Part shown: in pieces, positions 46,916-58,660 of the stretch
Position numbering within the stretch: position 1 is the stretch's first letter
Layout of the letters: the number at the start of each line of letters is the position of its first letter
DNA from: Actinernus sp. WN-2022
Taxonomy: Eukaryota > Cnidaria > Anthozoa > Actiniaria > Actinernidae
Direction: 5' to 3'
Length of the DNA: 64,000 bases
Assembly (NCBI GenBank): GCA_030867875.1
Contig: JAOWCC010000345.1
Location: forward strand, 62,001-126,000
Program-made: the position numbers and the translations under genes
The notes under the pieces: generated by a model
Database searches by the model: none
What the model saw: the letters and a program-made list of their open reading frames with translations, nothing else
What the model was told of the DNA's origin: nothing

Positions 46916-48180
46916 AACAGTTTACCTCTACCTTAAATCCACTCACATTAGGACTGCACTGACAAATAATTCCATTGTTTTAGCTACCTGATATGCAGTT
47001 AAATAGCTATATACCAAACAAAAAAATATATTAATATACGGAGCGTGACTAACAAAAGCTTCCAGTTTCTTATGAAATTTAAACAGTGATTTATCCCTCA
47101 AACAGTCGCAATAAAAAAAATCTGGCTCGCATGCCTCATGTCTCGCATCCTGACTTGCATACTCGCACCCTGACTCGCATGGCTCGCACGTTAATACAAC
47201 TCCAGAAAGACATTTTATAGGCGAGTTGTCAAATGGGTTTTACGCCCAAAAAGTACCGTTTACTACAATACGACTATTATAACTTTTTTGTCATTTCCTT
47301 TACACTAGTAAAGTTTTACGCCCAATTTTCGTTTATTAGTTCACAAAGTTAGCGTGTATATGAATTCCCGTCAAGTAGCATTTCTTTTCACAGAGAAAAT
47401 AATAAATTTAATTTAGCACGGAGCCTCGTATTGAAACCTTTGTGCGTGACAAGTAAAGCATATCGCGGGAGTCCGACTGCATGGCTATTCAAAGATAGTC
47501 ATTTATAAAACTTTTTTTTTAGCATGAGCCGTACGGTACTCAGAGTAATACGAGCTCAGAGTGCACGTAATACTGAGAGTGCCCGCATGCTCATGCTACA
47601 TCGCTGTGTTTTGTACTATAACAAAGGGTGTGGTGACTTACGGAAGCTGGTCGCTTACCGAGAATGGCATCAAAGGGAGCTCACTGGATTGTCTGTAATT
47701 GCGAGAACGAAAAATATTAATAGGGAACAGTAGATGGTGAACGGGAACTTGTATCCCATCTTCTTTTAACCATTTCTTCTAAGACTTCTTTCTCTCTCAT
47801 CTTAATCTGCATCGGAGTTACATTCTAACTGAGATACGTGGTTACTGATATGGATGCATGGATGCCACTTCGAACTGTCTCTCTGTCCTCTAGTGATCCA
47901 GCTTGGATTACTCCACTCGTAAATACGATACAATACTTTTTACAATTTAACTATTAAATTCAGGACAAATTACATATACACAGTATAATAAAGTCTATAA
48001 TATTATAGGAAAGTGCCTAGAGGCTAAATTAACCGTAAGGTTTTCTAGTTAGCCAATAGCCTACATTAGTTACATTTTAGTGTGTAGCAGTCTAGGACCA
48101 GTAAAGAAAATAAAGGGAGGAAGACAAAGAGATAATGATGTAAATACAGTAGTAGTTTCGAGCATTACTTTATATTTTAA
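46916..48180. other. Intergenic, no convincing gene
   Basis: Holds a short degenerate CTCGCATCCTGACT repeat (about 47120-47195) and a 69-codon frame at 47524-47733 that resembles nothing I know. Confidence 0.5.
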
Positions 48181-48189
48181 ATTGTTCCG

Positions 48190-48840
48190 TTCATAGGAAC
48201 TGTTTGACTTTTTTTGAAAAAGATAAGACGCTTTGTTCTTTTAGAGAATATGAAAGTTGTTGCCAATAAGTGTTTGTTATGCCAGTGTTTGTTGTAATAC
48301 ATGATTTATAGAGAGATTATTTGTAGAGGCATAGTCTGGTGTTGTATGAATGTGCAAAGATAATTTTCAAATGGGAGTGGTAATTGTTTTTTATGCCATA
48401 AATGGTTAAATTTAAGGATTTGTAGACGAAAAACATTAACTGTGAGGATGTTTAATAAATTCAATAAAGGGAGAGCACTGTATTTTTACTATAAGATATT
48501 GCAAAGAACATTGACCTTATCACTTTTTGTTTTATTTGGATGTTATTGTATGTGGGTTTTATAAGCACTACCCCATGCAAGTATTGCATATGAGACTGAT
48601 AAGGATAAATTATGTTATAATAGATTTGTTTTAATTGCTGGAGGGATAGGTAATGTCTCAGTTTATAAATTATGCCAGCATTCCTCGCAATACGCGAGCA
48701 AACATGATATATGGTATTTCCAGGATAAGGTATTATCAATCATGACACCTGAGTACTTTATGTGGTCTTTTATTTCTAGTGGGTAAGTTGTTCTATCTTT
48801 GTTGGTTAACTTTATATCAATATTTCTTTCTTTTTTGCGT
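48190..48840 (-). mobile_element. L2/CR1-like reverse transcriptase C-terminal remnant
   Basis: Minus strand: YHVCSRIARNAGIIYKLRH, LSLQQLKQIYYNIIYPY, QIKQKVIRSMFFA, then after a frameshift LPLLNLLNILTVNVF and FNHLWHKKQLPLPF. This is the RT thumb and C-terminus of L2/CR1-type elements, with stops. Confidence 0.75.
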
Positions 48841-48866
48841 GATGACTTAAGTAATATATAAAAAAA

Positions 48867-48988
48867 CGAGAGCTAGTGTTTTACCAGGGGATCCAAACAC
48901 CGAGAAAGATGAAAGCACGAGGCCGCTTCGGCCGAGTACTTTTATTATTTCGAGGTGTTTGGATTCCCTGGTGAAACACGAAGCTTGA
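48867..48988. repeat. Hairpin MITE
   Basis: Arms GTGTTTTACCAGGGGATCC and GGATTCCCTGGTGAAACAC enclose a GC-rich centre with GGCCGCTTCGGCC. Confidence 0.8.
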
Positions 48989-49017
48989 GTTAAATTTAGT
49001 ATACAGGTTATTGTCAA

Positions 49018-49257
49018 TTGCTGGCTAGATTACCGGTATCAATACATGTTGAGACTAGAGTTTCAATTCAGTTTATAAGGATTTCCGAGGTTATCTTTGA
49101 TAATCGAAGAAATATAGGAACTCATGCAAGGTTGTATATAGGCACTCGTGAATGGTGGAAAAGAGTCAACTCGATCTCACAGCGATATCTTATGGCAGAA
49201 TTAAACAAATATTATGGAAGATTGTGTTATGATGATAATTACATTGAGCCGGCCAAC
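49018..49257 (+). mobile_element. Possible RT linker fragment of a non-LTR element
   Basis: The frame shows TREWWKRVNSISQR and AELNKYYGRLCYDDNYIEP, which resembles the endonuclease-RT linker of L2/CR1-like ORFs. It is cut off where the satellite begins. Confidence 0.45.
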
Positions 49258-49885
49258 ATTACACTCTGTGACCGCTTGTTACACTGTGTGATGGCTTGTT
49301 ACACTCTGTGACGGTTTGTTACACTCTGTGACTGCTTGTTACACTCTGTGACTGCTTGTTACACACTGTGACTGCTTGTTACACTTTGTAACTGTTTGTT
49401 ACACTCTGTGACGGCTTGTTACACTCTGTGACGGTTTGTTACACTGTGTGATGGCTTGTTACACTCTGCGACTGTTTGTTACACTCTGTGACTGCTTGTT
49501 ACGCTCTGTGACTGCTTGTTACACTCTGTGACGGCTTGTTACACTTTGTAACTGTTTGTTACACTCTGTGACGGCTTGTTACACTCTGTGACGGTTTGTT
49601 ACACTCTGTGACTGCTTGTTACACTTTGTGACTGCTTGTTACACTCTGTGACGGTTTGTTACGCTCTGTGACTGCTTGTTACACTCTGTGACGGTTTGTT
49701 ACGATCTGTGACTGCTTGTTACACTCTGTGACTGCTTGTTACACTCTGTGACTGCTTGGTACACTCTGTGACTGCTTGTTATATACTCTGTGACTGCTTG
49801 GTACACTCTGTGGCTGATTGTTACACTCTGTGACTGCTTGGTACACTCTGTGACTGCTTGTTATATACTCTGTGACTGCTTCTAA
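49258..49885 (-). repeat. ~20-bp satellite array, opposite orientation
   Basis: About 30 imperfect copies of TACACTCTGTGACTGCTTGT, the complement of the 39.8-41.3 kb satellite. The outer edge reads CACTGACTGTCTGAAAGA. Confidence 0.9.
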
Positions 49886-50120
49886 CACTGACTGTCTGAA
49901 AGATGGACTGCATGCTTTTGTTGGACAGTAAAGATAACGAAGGAATGCTATAGCTGTTGAAGGATTATGATCTTTAGGAATGTAGAGAACTAAAGTTACA
50001 GTGTGACACGTCACAAAACATATCCACCATTTGCCCAAAAATATATCTTGTATGGTATATGAATTTTGATCAAAGCCAAAGCGCGGCCAGCTTTCGCGCC
50101 AAGGATGACGTAGTTTCCCG

Positions 50121-50211
50121 TACGATCATTTTTCACTAGTGAAGAAACATCGTTCGTCCAATCAGAAGCCGCGAACGATGTTTTTTCACTAGTGAAATTT
50201 CATCGTTCGCG
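50121..50211. repeat. Nested hairpin repeat
   Basis: Two arms, each with TTTTTCACTAGTGAA flanked by CGATG/CATCG words, inverted around CCAATCAGAAGCC. The downstream 50268-50320 ends in a (TTATC)n run, a typical retroposon tail. 50321-50859 shows no gene. Confidence 0.7.
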
Positions 50212-50859
50212 TCGCTTATTGGCTCTGCCTAAAAACAGAACGACTGTTTCATCACTGTCATTTCTGTGAATAAATCTCAGTACTTATAGAATAAATAAAG
50301 TTATCTTATCTTATCTTATCAGTGGGAGAATGCTCATCGTTTTTCTTTTTTCATGATTGTGAGCCTCCTGAATCAGAAACCATCACTAGTGGGATAGTAT
50401 TACTTCACATTTTTGGCGAGTTTCACCAGAAAGTGATTGTTGAATTTTGAGGTAACTCCATCCCAACATGCTCCTCAAATTTATCAAATTAACTTGCCTT
50501 TCGGTGAAGAGTTAGAGGTGCATTTTAACGTATTTCTTCTTCAGCGTATAGTGATTCTTGAAAACAGTTGTGTAACACAAAACAGCTTTGTAACACAGCC
50601 CGGTCACGTTAGGTCATAATGTTGACCAATACTGAGATCAATACTCGGATCGGGAGTATATCGAGTGTTGTTGCTTTTCCAGTTCGGTATTTCCATATCC
50701 TAGAGATTGAAAATGTGTGCAAACAGTATTCCACCACATTTATTTATAAACTTTGATCAAGTGAGTCATAGCATGCAATCAGCCAGCTGCGGAATGCAAA
50801 AAAATAGGAGAATATTTGCAACTTTATACCTGGTACGCGTGTGCATTTCAACACATCTC

Positions 50860-52008
50860 ATTGGCTGACTTTATCTGTTCGGGAGGGCGCTTCATTGTCA
50901 TTCCGAAATTCTTAATAGGTGTGGCAGAGGCCTTGACGAAAGCATGACATTTTGCCAATCAGTGATAGAAAATTTTAGCCAAGCTTTTTCTCAGAATCTT
51001 AGCTTTCACTGTTGACACCGAAACTTCTAGGGACTATAAACTGCATCCGAAAATCTCCGGTGCTAACCAGGTGTTTCGAAATACTCCGCATTCCCTAACA
51101 TTGGTTGAGCATGTGACCTGAAAATGTTTTGATGTTTTGCGATATTCGAGAAATCGAAAAGCGGAGAAATTTACCGATTTTTACGAAACATTTTAGGCGA
51201 GTATATTCATTCTTTTCTTTATTCCGTCGATGTTCCGAAAATTGTAGCCCAAAATATCTGTACTCGCAAATTTAAGAAAATTCCGAAAATTTTAGCCTAT
51301 ACGTTTTGCAATTACAGAAAAGTATAGAGATTTACAAATTATTATGACTTAGGGTAAAGCATCAAGCAACTTACCTTTTCTTCCAACCCCTTAGTCTTTT
51401 TGTAGCTTCTTCTTTAATTTGGCTCAAAAGGCAGGGACACCCATCTCCCACTTTCGGCTAAATATATGTTCGGATGAAAAAGGTTGTCTATATTGGAAAA
51501 CGTGGGCTAAAGCTTTCGGAATTTTGGCCTAAATTTGCGAGTTGAGATATTTTGGGCTACAATTTTCGGAACATCGGCGGAATAAAGAAAAAAAATATTT
51601 TGCTCGCCTAAACTTTTCGTAAAAATCAGTAAATTTCTACGCTTTTCGATTTCTCGAATATCGCAAAACAATCAAAACATTTTCAGGTCACATGTTAGTG
51701 AATGCGGAGTATTTCGAAACACCTGGTTAACACCTGAGATTTTCGGAAGCAGTTTTTTCCTCTGTCTGATTCGACAACCAATTTACAGTCCCTAGAAGTT
51801 TCGGTGTACTCAGTGACAGCTAAGATTCTGAGAAAAAAGTTGCCTAAAATGTTTTGTCACTGATCGACAAAATGTCAGAATCGTATGTTTTAATTCGTCA
51901 AGGCCTCTGCCACACCTAAGAATTTCGGAATGACAATGAAAGCGCCCTAAAATATTAGATACTGCCCTAGTTCCCCTAGGTTCACCGAACAGATAAAGTC
52001 TTAGGCCA
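50860..52008. repeat. 1.1-kb fold-back element
   Basis: Arms of about 450 bp (50860-51330 and 51490-52008) are inverted, diverged copies sharing GACTTTATCTGTTCGG, GGTGTGGCAGAGGCCTTGACG, GGTGTTTCGAAATACTCCGC and CGATTTCTCGAATATCGC with their complements. No coding region. Each arm has small private indels, so it is not recent. Confidence 0.8.
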
Positions 52009-52360
52009 TCCAAAATCTTTTTTCCGTTTCTCATCGTCCGACCGACCCATTTTTGTGGCTTTTTGTAAAAATAAAAACAAATTGGGGGGAGGGGTTGGGG
52101 TGAAGAAACCCTAGAGAAAAGAAGACTCCGGAATTGTCTACTGCCTTTATTTGTAATTCCATGTTTGTAGCGTATACGGACAACGACATCGATGGTTTCG
52201 TCGTCCATCTTGGTTTGTAACCTCGCCTGTGTAACCGCGCCTTATTAGTTCCAGTCTCTCCGCGCATTTTTTATTATCTTTTTTTTTTCTCACCCGACCG
52301 ACCGACCCAATTTTTGAAAACCCCACCGATGAGAAACGGGAAAAAAATAGGATGGCCTTA
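52002..52360. mobile_element. Small TIR element
   Basis: Ends TTAGGCCATCC / GGATGGCCTTA, with inner TTTTTTCCGTTTCTCATCG and its complement. The minus-strand frame inside has GYKPRWTTKPSMSLSVYATN; no family recognised. It abuts the fold-back on the left. Confidence 0.6.
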
Positions 52361-52800
52361 CCAGCGCAGTTTGAAATTCATTTAGTTAGCGTTTAAAAGT
52401 GCTTTTAATAGAAGTAACACAATGGCATATTAAAGCATTTTAGCGAAAATTGTCGGGGAAAAAAGAGCGGAAACGACCCTAGAAGAGCTCAGAGGTATGA
52501 AACCACAACTGAAACATTGTAGGGTGAAGTCGTTTATTTATTTGTCTAACATACATGTTTTGGAAGGATTTATAATAGGGGGTTATTTAAGCGATAATAC
52601 ACAAATCACGAGATTGGGCTGCCTGTGGCAAGGGTCCGCCATTTTGATTCAAAAGACGCGCATGCTCAGTCGTTTGACCGCGGTGTCTGTCTCGATGGGG
52701 GTATCATCTTATTCAGATCTCATGCGACACCGGAATAGGTATGGTAACGAGGTTCCAAATATTGCAAAATTGGAGTCGGTAAGAAATGTCTTAAGGTTGG
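52361..52800. other. Intergenic, no feature recognised
   Basis: The 115-codon frame at 52497-52844 shows no recognisable domain. Confidence 0.4.
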
Positions 52801-52975
52801 TTTTCACGAGCGACGCAAGCACAAGAGTCCTTATTTCACAGTGAAAGCGAGCTCGACGCAAGCGCAAGCACAAGGATCATTTTTTTCCTTTTCCTTGTGC
52901 TTGTGCTTATGCTTGCGTTCGCGTTGTACTAGTGAAAACGGAAGCAACGCAAGCACAAGGAGAATTACTAGAAGC
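52801..52975. repeat. Hairpin MITE with GACGCAAGCGCAAGCACAAG arms
   Basis: GACGCAAGCGCAAGCACAAG is inverted at TCCTTGTGCTTGTGCTTATG, with outer TTTTCAC / GTGAAAA borders. Confidence 0.75.
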
Positions 52976-53089
52976 CTGAAGAGAATGACTACAAGCAATA
53001 CTAGCTGTTCGAGCACGACGGCTGCCATATTGGATTATTGGCCGCTACACAAAGAGACAAGTGACCAGCGAGTCTTGCGCTTATTGCAC

Positions 53090-53191
53090 GGTTCGTTTTC
53101 ACCCCGGGGGGGGGGGGGGGGACTCCCATATAAAAGGGGTAGGGATGCTCGTCGGACATTTTCGATTTGACCCCCAAGAGGTACTAAAATG
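53090..53191. repeat. Poly-G interspersed repeat
   Basis: CCCC then a 16-bp G run (53106-53121), then ACTCCCATATAAAAGGGGTA and GACCCCCAAGAGGTACT, up to the transposon. Confidence 0.6.
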
Positions 53192-53193
53192 TA

Positions 53194-53610
53194 CGGTGGC
53201 CCAGAAGGGACAAGGCAACAAACAAAACAATTCTGCAAACAAGAAGCAATTGCACTGCCTCAAAAATATCGCACTGCAAACAAAATATATCGCACTGCAA
53301 ACAAAATATATCGCACTGCAAACAAAATATATCGCACTGCAAACTAAAAATGTACCGCACTGCAAACTAAAATATATCGCACTGCAAACTAAAAATGTAC
53401 CGCACTGCAAACTAAAAAATATTGCACTGCAAACTAAAAATGTATCGCACTGCAAGCTAAAATTGGTAAAAATGTATCGCCTTGCAAACTAGAAGTTTAT
53501 CGCACTGCAAACTAAAAAATTATCGCACTGCAAATAGAGCATAAAACCACTGCGCACGCACGATGCTTGTGAGCGGTAGTGAACAGCGGGCTCAAAGGTT
53601 TCCCGCCAAA
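53194..53610 (+). promoter_or_regulatory. TIR and presumed HECT promoter (right copy)
   Basis: Terminus, ~22-bp repeat array, then GAGCATAAAACC and CGCACG, the 5' leader, and GGTTTCCCGCCAAAAC just before the ATG. Nearly the same sequence precedes the transposase ATG at the other end, so both genes should use the same promoter elements (inference). Confidence 0.6.
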
Positions 53611-53621
53611 ACTATTCCAAA

Positions 53622-56158
53622 ATGGCGTCTGGAAGTAGGTGGAAGGATGAAATTCGCGAGACTGTGAGAGAAGAAATATCTCGTGCACTTGCGACTGCAA
53701 GCCCCAGCACTGTTTCTAGCAATGCTAATACACCGGGGACCTCATCAGGAACAGTTGGACGAATTTCGGCCACTGGGTCTTCGAGTGATAGTATAAATAC
53801 TTTGACGTTTGAGGAATTTTACCGAAAGCGAGAAAAAGCAAGACAAGACGATTTTAACCCAAAGTCTAAGAAGAAAAAGCAAAGTAAGCTGAATATCTGC
53901 CACAAGAACTCCGTAAAGAAAGACGTAGAAGTTAAAGTTAGTCTTGCTTCCCAGAGTGATTGCATAACTAAGCCTCGTCGTGGGAAGACTCAAATAATTC
54001 AAGTCAAGACTTCCTCTAGCAAGGAGGATATTATTCTGAAAGCTGTGGAAAAGCACTCAGACTTTGACCAAACATTCGACGATTCCGTACCCTACACGTT
54101 ACTATATCCAGACTTCAGAGAAGCAAATTTTATACCAGGAACCAAAGAACTGTTTTCATTATCTGCTTACAAGGATGCCATAGGAAAGGACTACAAGCGA
54201 CTGACATTTTACCTAATTCCTTGCAGTGAGTTTTTTGGCGACTCGGGGTCAGAATCAGATAACGCAAATTCATACAGCGGTACTGGTAACGATCAATGGT
54301 CATTATCAGCTCAGTCACGTTCCAGCTGTTTTCCAGGTGTCTCAAATTCGTCCACTCCTCACAGTTCTCAGACTCCTAACAGTGCGCCAGATGGTCGTAA
54401 ACCTCCAAGAGAGTTGAACACGTGCGATGATCTATTTGAAATACCAGGTAATAACTAGTTTGCTTTTATTTTAGAGATGTAGCCTGCCAAAATTATTTTA
54501 TTCAAACCGCTAAACAGGTGCGACTGCGAGGTTAATATTTTTTAAAAAGCTCGTCTAAAAATCAATTTCCCACGTGAATGTGTTTTGGATTTCCCACCAA
54601 GAAATTGGAAGCTATTTTTGGCAAGGTAGGCAAATGGGCTAGATTGCAGAATACCCACCACTTATTTGAATAACAATACCTTCTATTGTGACATGCAACG
54701 TTCTACAAAGGGTCAGGACAATGCATGGTGGTGGGGTATTCTGCAGTCACTCCACTAGAGCAAATGGGTGAGGGTCTAGGCTGGTTTGACTGTAAATAAT
54801 GAATACTGATGCTGCCGGTAGCTGGTATGGTACATAGGGAAAAACAAAGTTAAATATTGTGTTTTAAATGTTTGAAACAGAATACATTACTTCATTATTA
54901 CACAATTGCAGATACACCTGATGACTTTGATGACGAAATTCTACAATTTGCAATACAGCAAAGCAAAGAAGATCAAAAGTTGGATGATAAGGCACTATCG
55001 CCTCCCACATCACTTGCTGAAGCAGTAGAAGGAACTTTGAAGACCTTCCCAAAAGAGAAGTTTTCAGTGATCGAAATGACAAGAAAGAACATTGTACAAA
55101 GGACATTTGAATGTTTAGAAGATGAAGATATTCATCCTCATGTAACAGTGAAATTTATAGGGGAAGATGCAGTTGATACAGGGGGGGTTATGAGAGAATA
55201 TTTCTCTGAGCTATTTCGTAGTCTTTCAGATTTTAGTGAACTAGTTCGTGGTAAGTACCCATACATAACCTTCAGGCATGACTTAAATGCCTTAAGTCAA
55301 GGGAAGTTTGAATTGTTAGGGAAGTTAGTTGCCATTGCTCTTTTAAATGGTTGCCCTGGGCCTCATTTCTTTACACCATCACTGGCAAACTTTTTGTTTG
55401 ATATCCCAGTAAAGCCAGTTCTAGAGGAGGTACCAAGGGACAGTGAATTTCTTCTACAGCTTACTAATATTGACAATTGTAATGATGAATCATTTTTGCA
55501 GGATGTAAGTGATTTCCCAGAGCGTTTTGATATGGGCTATAATAAAGCTGTTTTGTCTTTACAGGACAAAGATGAGCTTCTGAGTGCATGTGTTAAGCAC
55601 GTTGTTGTAAGTAGTGTTGCTGAAGAGATTTTCAGCTTTAGAAAGGGTCTTGCCAGTTTTGGTGTTTATGATATTTTATGCCAGTTTCCAAAAGAGAGTA
55701 TCAAACACTTTGTGCATTGTGAAGTTTCTGTTGAAGAAGTAAAAGCTTGCTTTGAGCCTTCTTATTCACCTTCAACTAAGTCTGAAAGGCTTGAAGTAGA
55801 AATAGAAATTGTATACAAATGGCATCAATTTTTGAAGAGTGCTAGCAAAGGAAAGCTGACATATGATGTACTGCCATGCTATAACTGGATAACGGATGAG
55901 ACAGGTCCAAAGCATAAGGTTCTCACACTAGGTGATGTTTTGCAGTTTGGCAGTGGTTCAAGGTACCCAAATTTTAGAGGCAAGCTATGTTTTGAACATG
56001 AAGTAGCAGAGAAAGGCAGGAGAATTAAGGCAAATACATGTGCAATGTCTATTACAATTCCAGTTAACAGTAGATACTCTAACAGTTGCAACAGTGGTGA
56101 ATTTGCATTTCGTCTCATGGAAGACATATTCCAAGACTTTGGCTTTGGAATGCCCTAG
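53622..56158 (+). CDS. UIM-HECT E3 ubiquitin ligase, G2E3-like (right copy, intact)
   Basis: Two exons. Exon 1, 53622-54447, starts at ATG in CAAAATGG. The intron, 54448-54911, runs CCAG|GTAATAAC to ATTGCAG|ATAC. Exon 2 is 54912-56158. The phases match and give 690 residues. Residues 1-275 are Ser/Thr-rich and basic (PKSKKKKQSK) with LTFEEFYRKREKA and a folded-looking YTLLYPDFREANF segment. A ubiquitin-interacting motif (DDEILQFAIQQSKED) sits near 282-296. The HECT domain follows, with FIGEDAVDTGGVMREYF near 357-373. The catalytic Cys is likely C652 in IKANTCAMSI, and the tail is FGFGMP. It would move ubiquitin from an E2 to a target. It resembles the expanded G2/M-phase E3-like proteins of fish and invertebrates. 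Its place inside TIRs, convergent with a transposase, indicates that it is carried by the transposon. Confidence 0.85.
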
Positions 56159-57041
56159 GATTTGGATCAGTCTAAGGCTTATAAGCACGTGAAATGCATT
56201 GTGCTTAAAATTTCATTTTGTTCTGAAGATGGCTTGATTTAATTGTTTGGGATGTTTCCATAAAGAGTTAACCATCAGTGCCATGATAATTATATAATAT
56301 ATGGTTTATAATCATTGGCTTAGTTTAACGTTCATCTAGTTTTCATGTCTGATTATATCTGACAAGTGTCCATCACATATAATTCACTAGTTTGATGCAG
56401 CAGCATGTTGAATCCCAGGAGAATAAACATTTAGTTTTCCTCGTTCTGAAACTGCTCAGTGTGAGGCTTGACATTGTGAAACTTGTTTCTTGCCAACATA
56501 GTTGCCTCGTGAAACTAGTGAATACTTGTTAAACACATGAATTAAGTTATCGTTTTAAGTAGACATGTGTAAGCAACATTTTGATTCTTGCATGGAAAAG
56601 TGTTTGCTGTCTACAAGCTGTTTTGAAATATTTACACTATATAAGTTTAAATTATGTATGTTGCATTAATTGTTTAGTTTACATTGTACTCACTACATCT
56701 ACCGGTTCTTTCTTATCCCCAAATTATGTCATTTTTTGGAGGGTACTTGGCATAGGAGATACAAAAACTTCCGTGTTTATGTAAAGTGCCCCCCCCCCCC
56801 CCCCAAGTATTGCCCAAGTTTGTATAATTTTGGGATAATAAAGTAGTGAATAATTATGTTGAAAATTCAACTAATTTTGAAAGAAATAAAGCTTCAATTT
56901 CAACAAATGCAAATACGTTCAGCTTTCTTTATATTCTAATTAATCTCCTTTTTTGGGGGGCGGTATTCCCTTTACTTTTCAAGTATACCCTTGTTTCAAA
57001 GTCTATCCCAGTTCACTGTATACTAGACAGTCACTACATGT

Positions 57042-58262
57042 TTATGGCACACTAGGTTTGGCAAATTTGACTAACTTCTGGAAAAGTTTGCCTGCTTCTT
57101 GGATAGTAGCTGGTTGAGAAAGCCCATTTTTCTCCATGACATACAGGAAATACTCTTCCCACACTTGGTTTTCTTGGACTGACTCAGCTGCTTGTAACTT
57201 GCCTTTCATTTCTGATAGTTTTTGTGAAGAGACAGGAATCAAGCAATCTGCGTGTCCATAATCCTCTGGCAAAAAATACATCACATCAGGTACACCAGAG
57301 ACAGTGGCATGCTTTGACTTTCTGATTCGATGTATATTCCAGTAATCTTTTGTTTTGTCCAGGTCGCTTTGGATCAAATCAGCAAAACAAAACCACAACG
57401 CCTCTTTATGAATCTCACTAGTGAGGTCAAGAATGTCAGATTCGTGAAGGTCATTGAAAAAGTCCATCCACCAACTTGCGCGTTGCTTCCTAAAGGAAGA
57501 CCAGAAACATTCGATTCTTTGGTTACTTGTACTTGGGACATATTTGTGAGCATTAATGCCTGCATATTCATCCAATCCATCAGCACGGAAATAACACTGC
57601 ATAGCAGCAACAAGTCCATTTTCAGTTCCAAGGTCGGTGTACACACGTACTGGACATCCTCGTGCAGCTTTAACATAATTGAAAAAGTACTGAACAATTA
57701 CCTGAGGATTTTTGTTTGACCGTTGTACTTCAAGCCACAAAATTCTCCTGCTGAAACCATCAACACATCCGTGGATTGGAAATCCAAATGATTTAAGTTT
57801 ATCATAGCCATCTATGTGCCAGCAAAAATTGGGCCCGGGTGAAACGTAACTACGACGATGGAAAGAACGGCGTTTCCTTTCTTCCACACCACGAGAATCA
57901 ACCTCGCGTAAAATAGACTCCACTATACGTCTAGGAACATGGATATGATATCTAATACGCAAAATGTGCCACATAGTACGATAACCATTCAGGCTATCCG
58001 GTCCATTTGCTATTTCACGAACTATTATTTCCTTGACGCACTGCAGAACATTTTCGTCTGGCACATCACGACGCTTGAGCCCGTAATCATTTAACCTTCG
58101 TTTAAGTGTTCTTATATTCATGCTTATTTCATGATGTTTTTCCAGCATCAGTATGATTTCCTTGTACCTAAATCCTTTATGGAAATAATGCTCGATTAAG
58201 TCCCTTTCTGAACCATTTGGTAAAGCTTCATGAAAATCATGTTCGCTACTTCCGGACGCCAT
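57042..58262 (-). CDS. Integrase-like DDE transposase (right copy)
   Basis: Same 406-residue protein as 34193-35413, on the minus strand, with the ATG at 58262. It keeps D151, D210 and E251 and the N-terminal helix-turn-helix-like segment. With both copies intact and identical, either could supply transposase. The spacer to the HECT gene (56159-57041) holds a 16-bp C tract at 56789-56804 and no gene. Confidence 0.85.
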   Translation of the reverse strand: MASGSSEHDFHEALPNGSERDLIEHYFHKGFRYKEIILMLEKHHEISMNIRTLKRRLNDYGLKRRDVPDENVLQCVKEIIVREIANGPDSLNGYRTMWHILRIRYHIHVPRRIVESILREVDSRGVEERKRRSFHRRSYVSPGPNFCWHIDGYDKLKSFGFPIHGCVDGFSRRILWLEVQRSNKNPQVIVQYFFNYVKAARGCPVRVYTDLGTENGLVAAMQCYFRADGLDEYAGINAHKYVPSTSNQRIECFWSSFRKQRASWWMDFFNDLHESDILDLTSEIHKEALWFCFADLIQSDLDKTKDYWNIHRIRKSKHATVSGVPDVMYFLPEDYGHADCLIPVSSQKLSEMKGKLQAAESVQENQVWEEYFLYVMEKNGLSQPATIQEAGKLFQKLVKFAKPSVP

Positions 58263-58660
58263 TTTGGATTGTTTTGGCGGGAAACCTTCGAACCCGCTGT
58301 TCACAACCGCTGACAAGCACCATGCGTGCGCAAGGGTTTTATGCTCTATTTGCAGTGCAATAATTTTTTAGCTTGCATTCCATTTTTTTTTAGTTTGCAG
58401 TGCGATACATTTTTAGTTTGCAGTGCAATATTTTTTAGTTTGCAGTGCGGTACATTTTTAGTTTGCAGTGCGATATATTTTAGTTTGCAGTGCGATACAT
58501 TTTTAGTTTGCAGTGCGATACATTTTTAGTTTGCAGTGCGATATATTTTGTTTGCAGTGCGATATATTTTGTTTGCAGTGCGATATATTTGAGGCAGTGC
58601 AATTGCTTCTTGTTTGCAGAATTGTTTTGTTTGTTGCCTTGTCCCTTCTGGGCCACCGTA

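Larger units (their letters stand above)
53194..58658 (-). mobile_element. DDE/HECT DNA transposon, right copy (inverted)
   Basis: A 5,465-bp inverse copy of 33797-39269, with TA at 53192-53193 and 58659-58660. The transposase and HECT exon 2 give the same proteins as the left copy. Exon 1 is open here. The ends carry the same repeat arrays (53258-53540 and 58345-58600). Confidence 0.9.
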
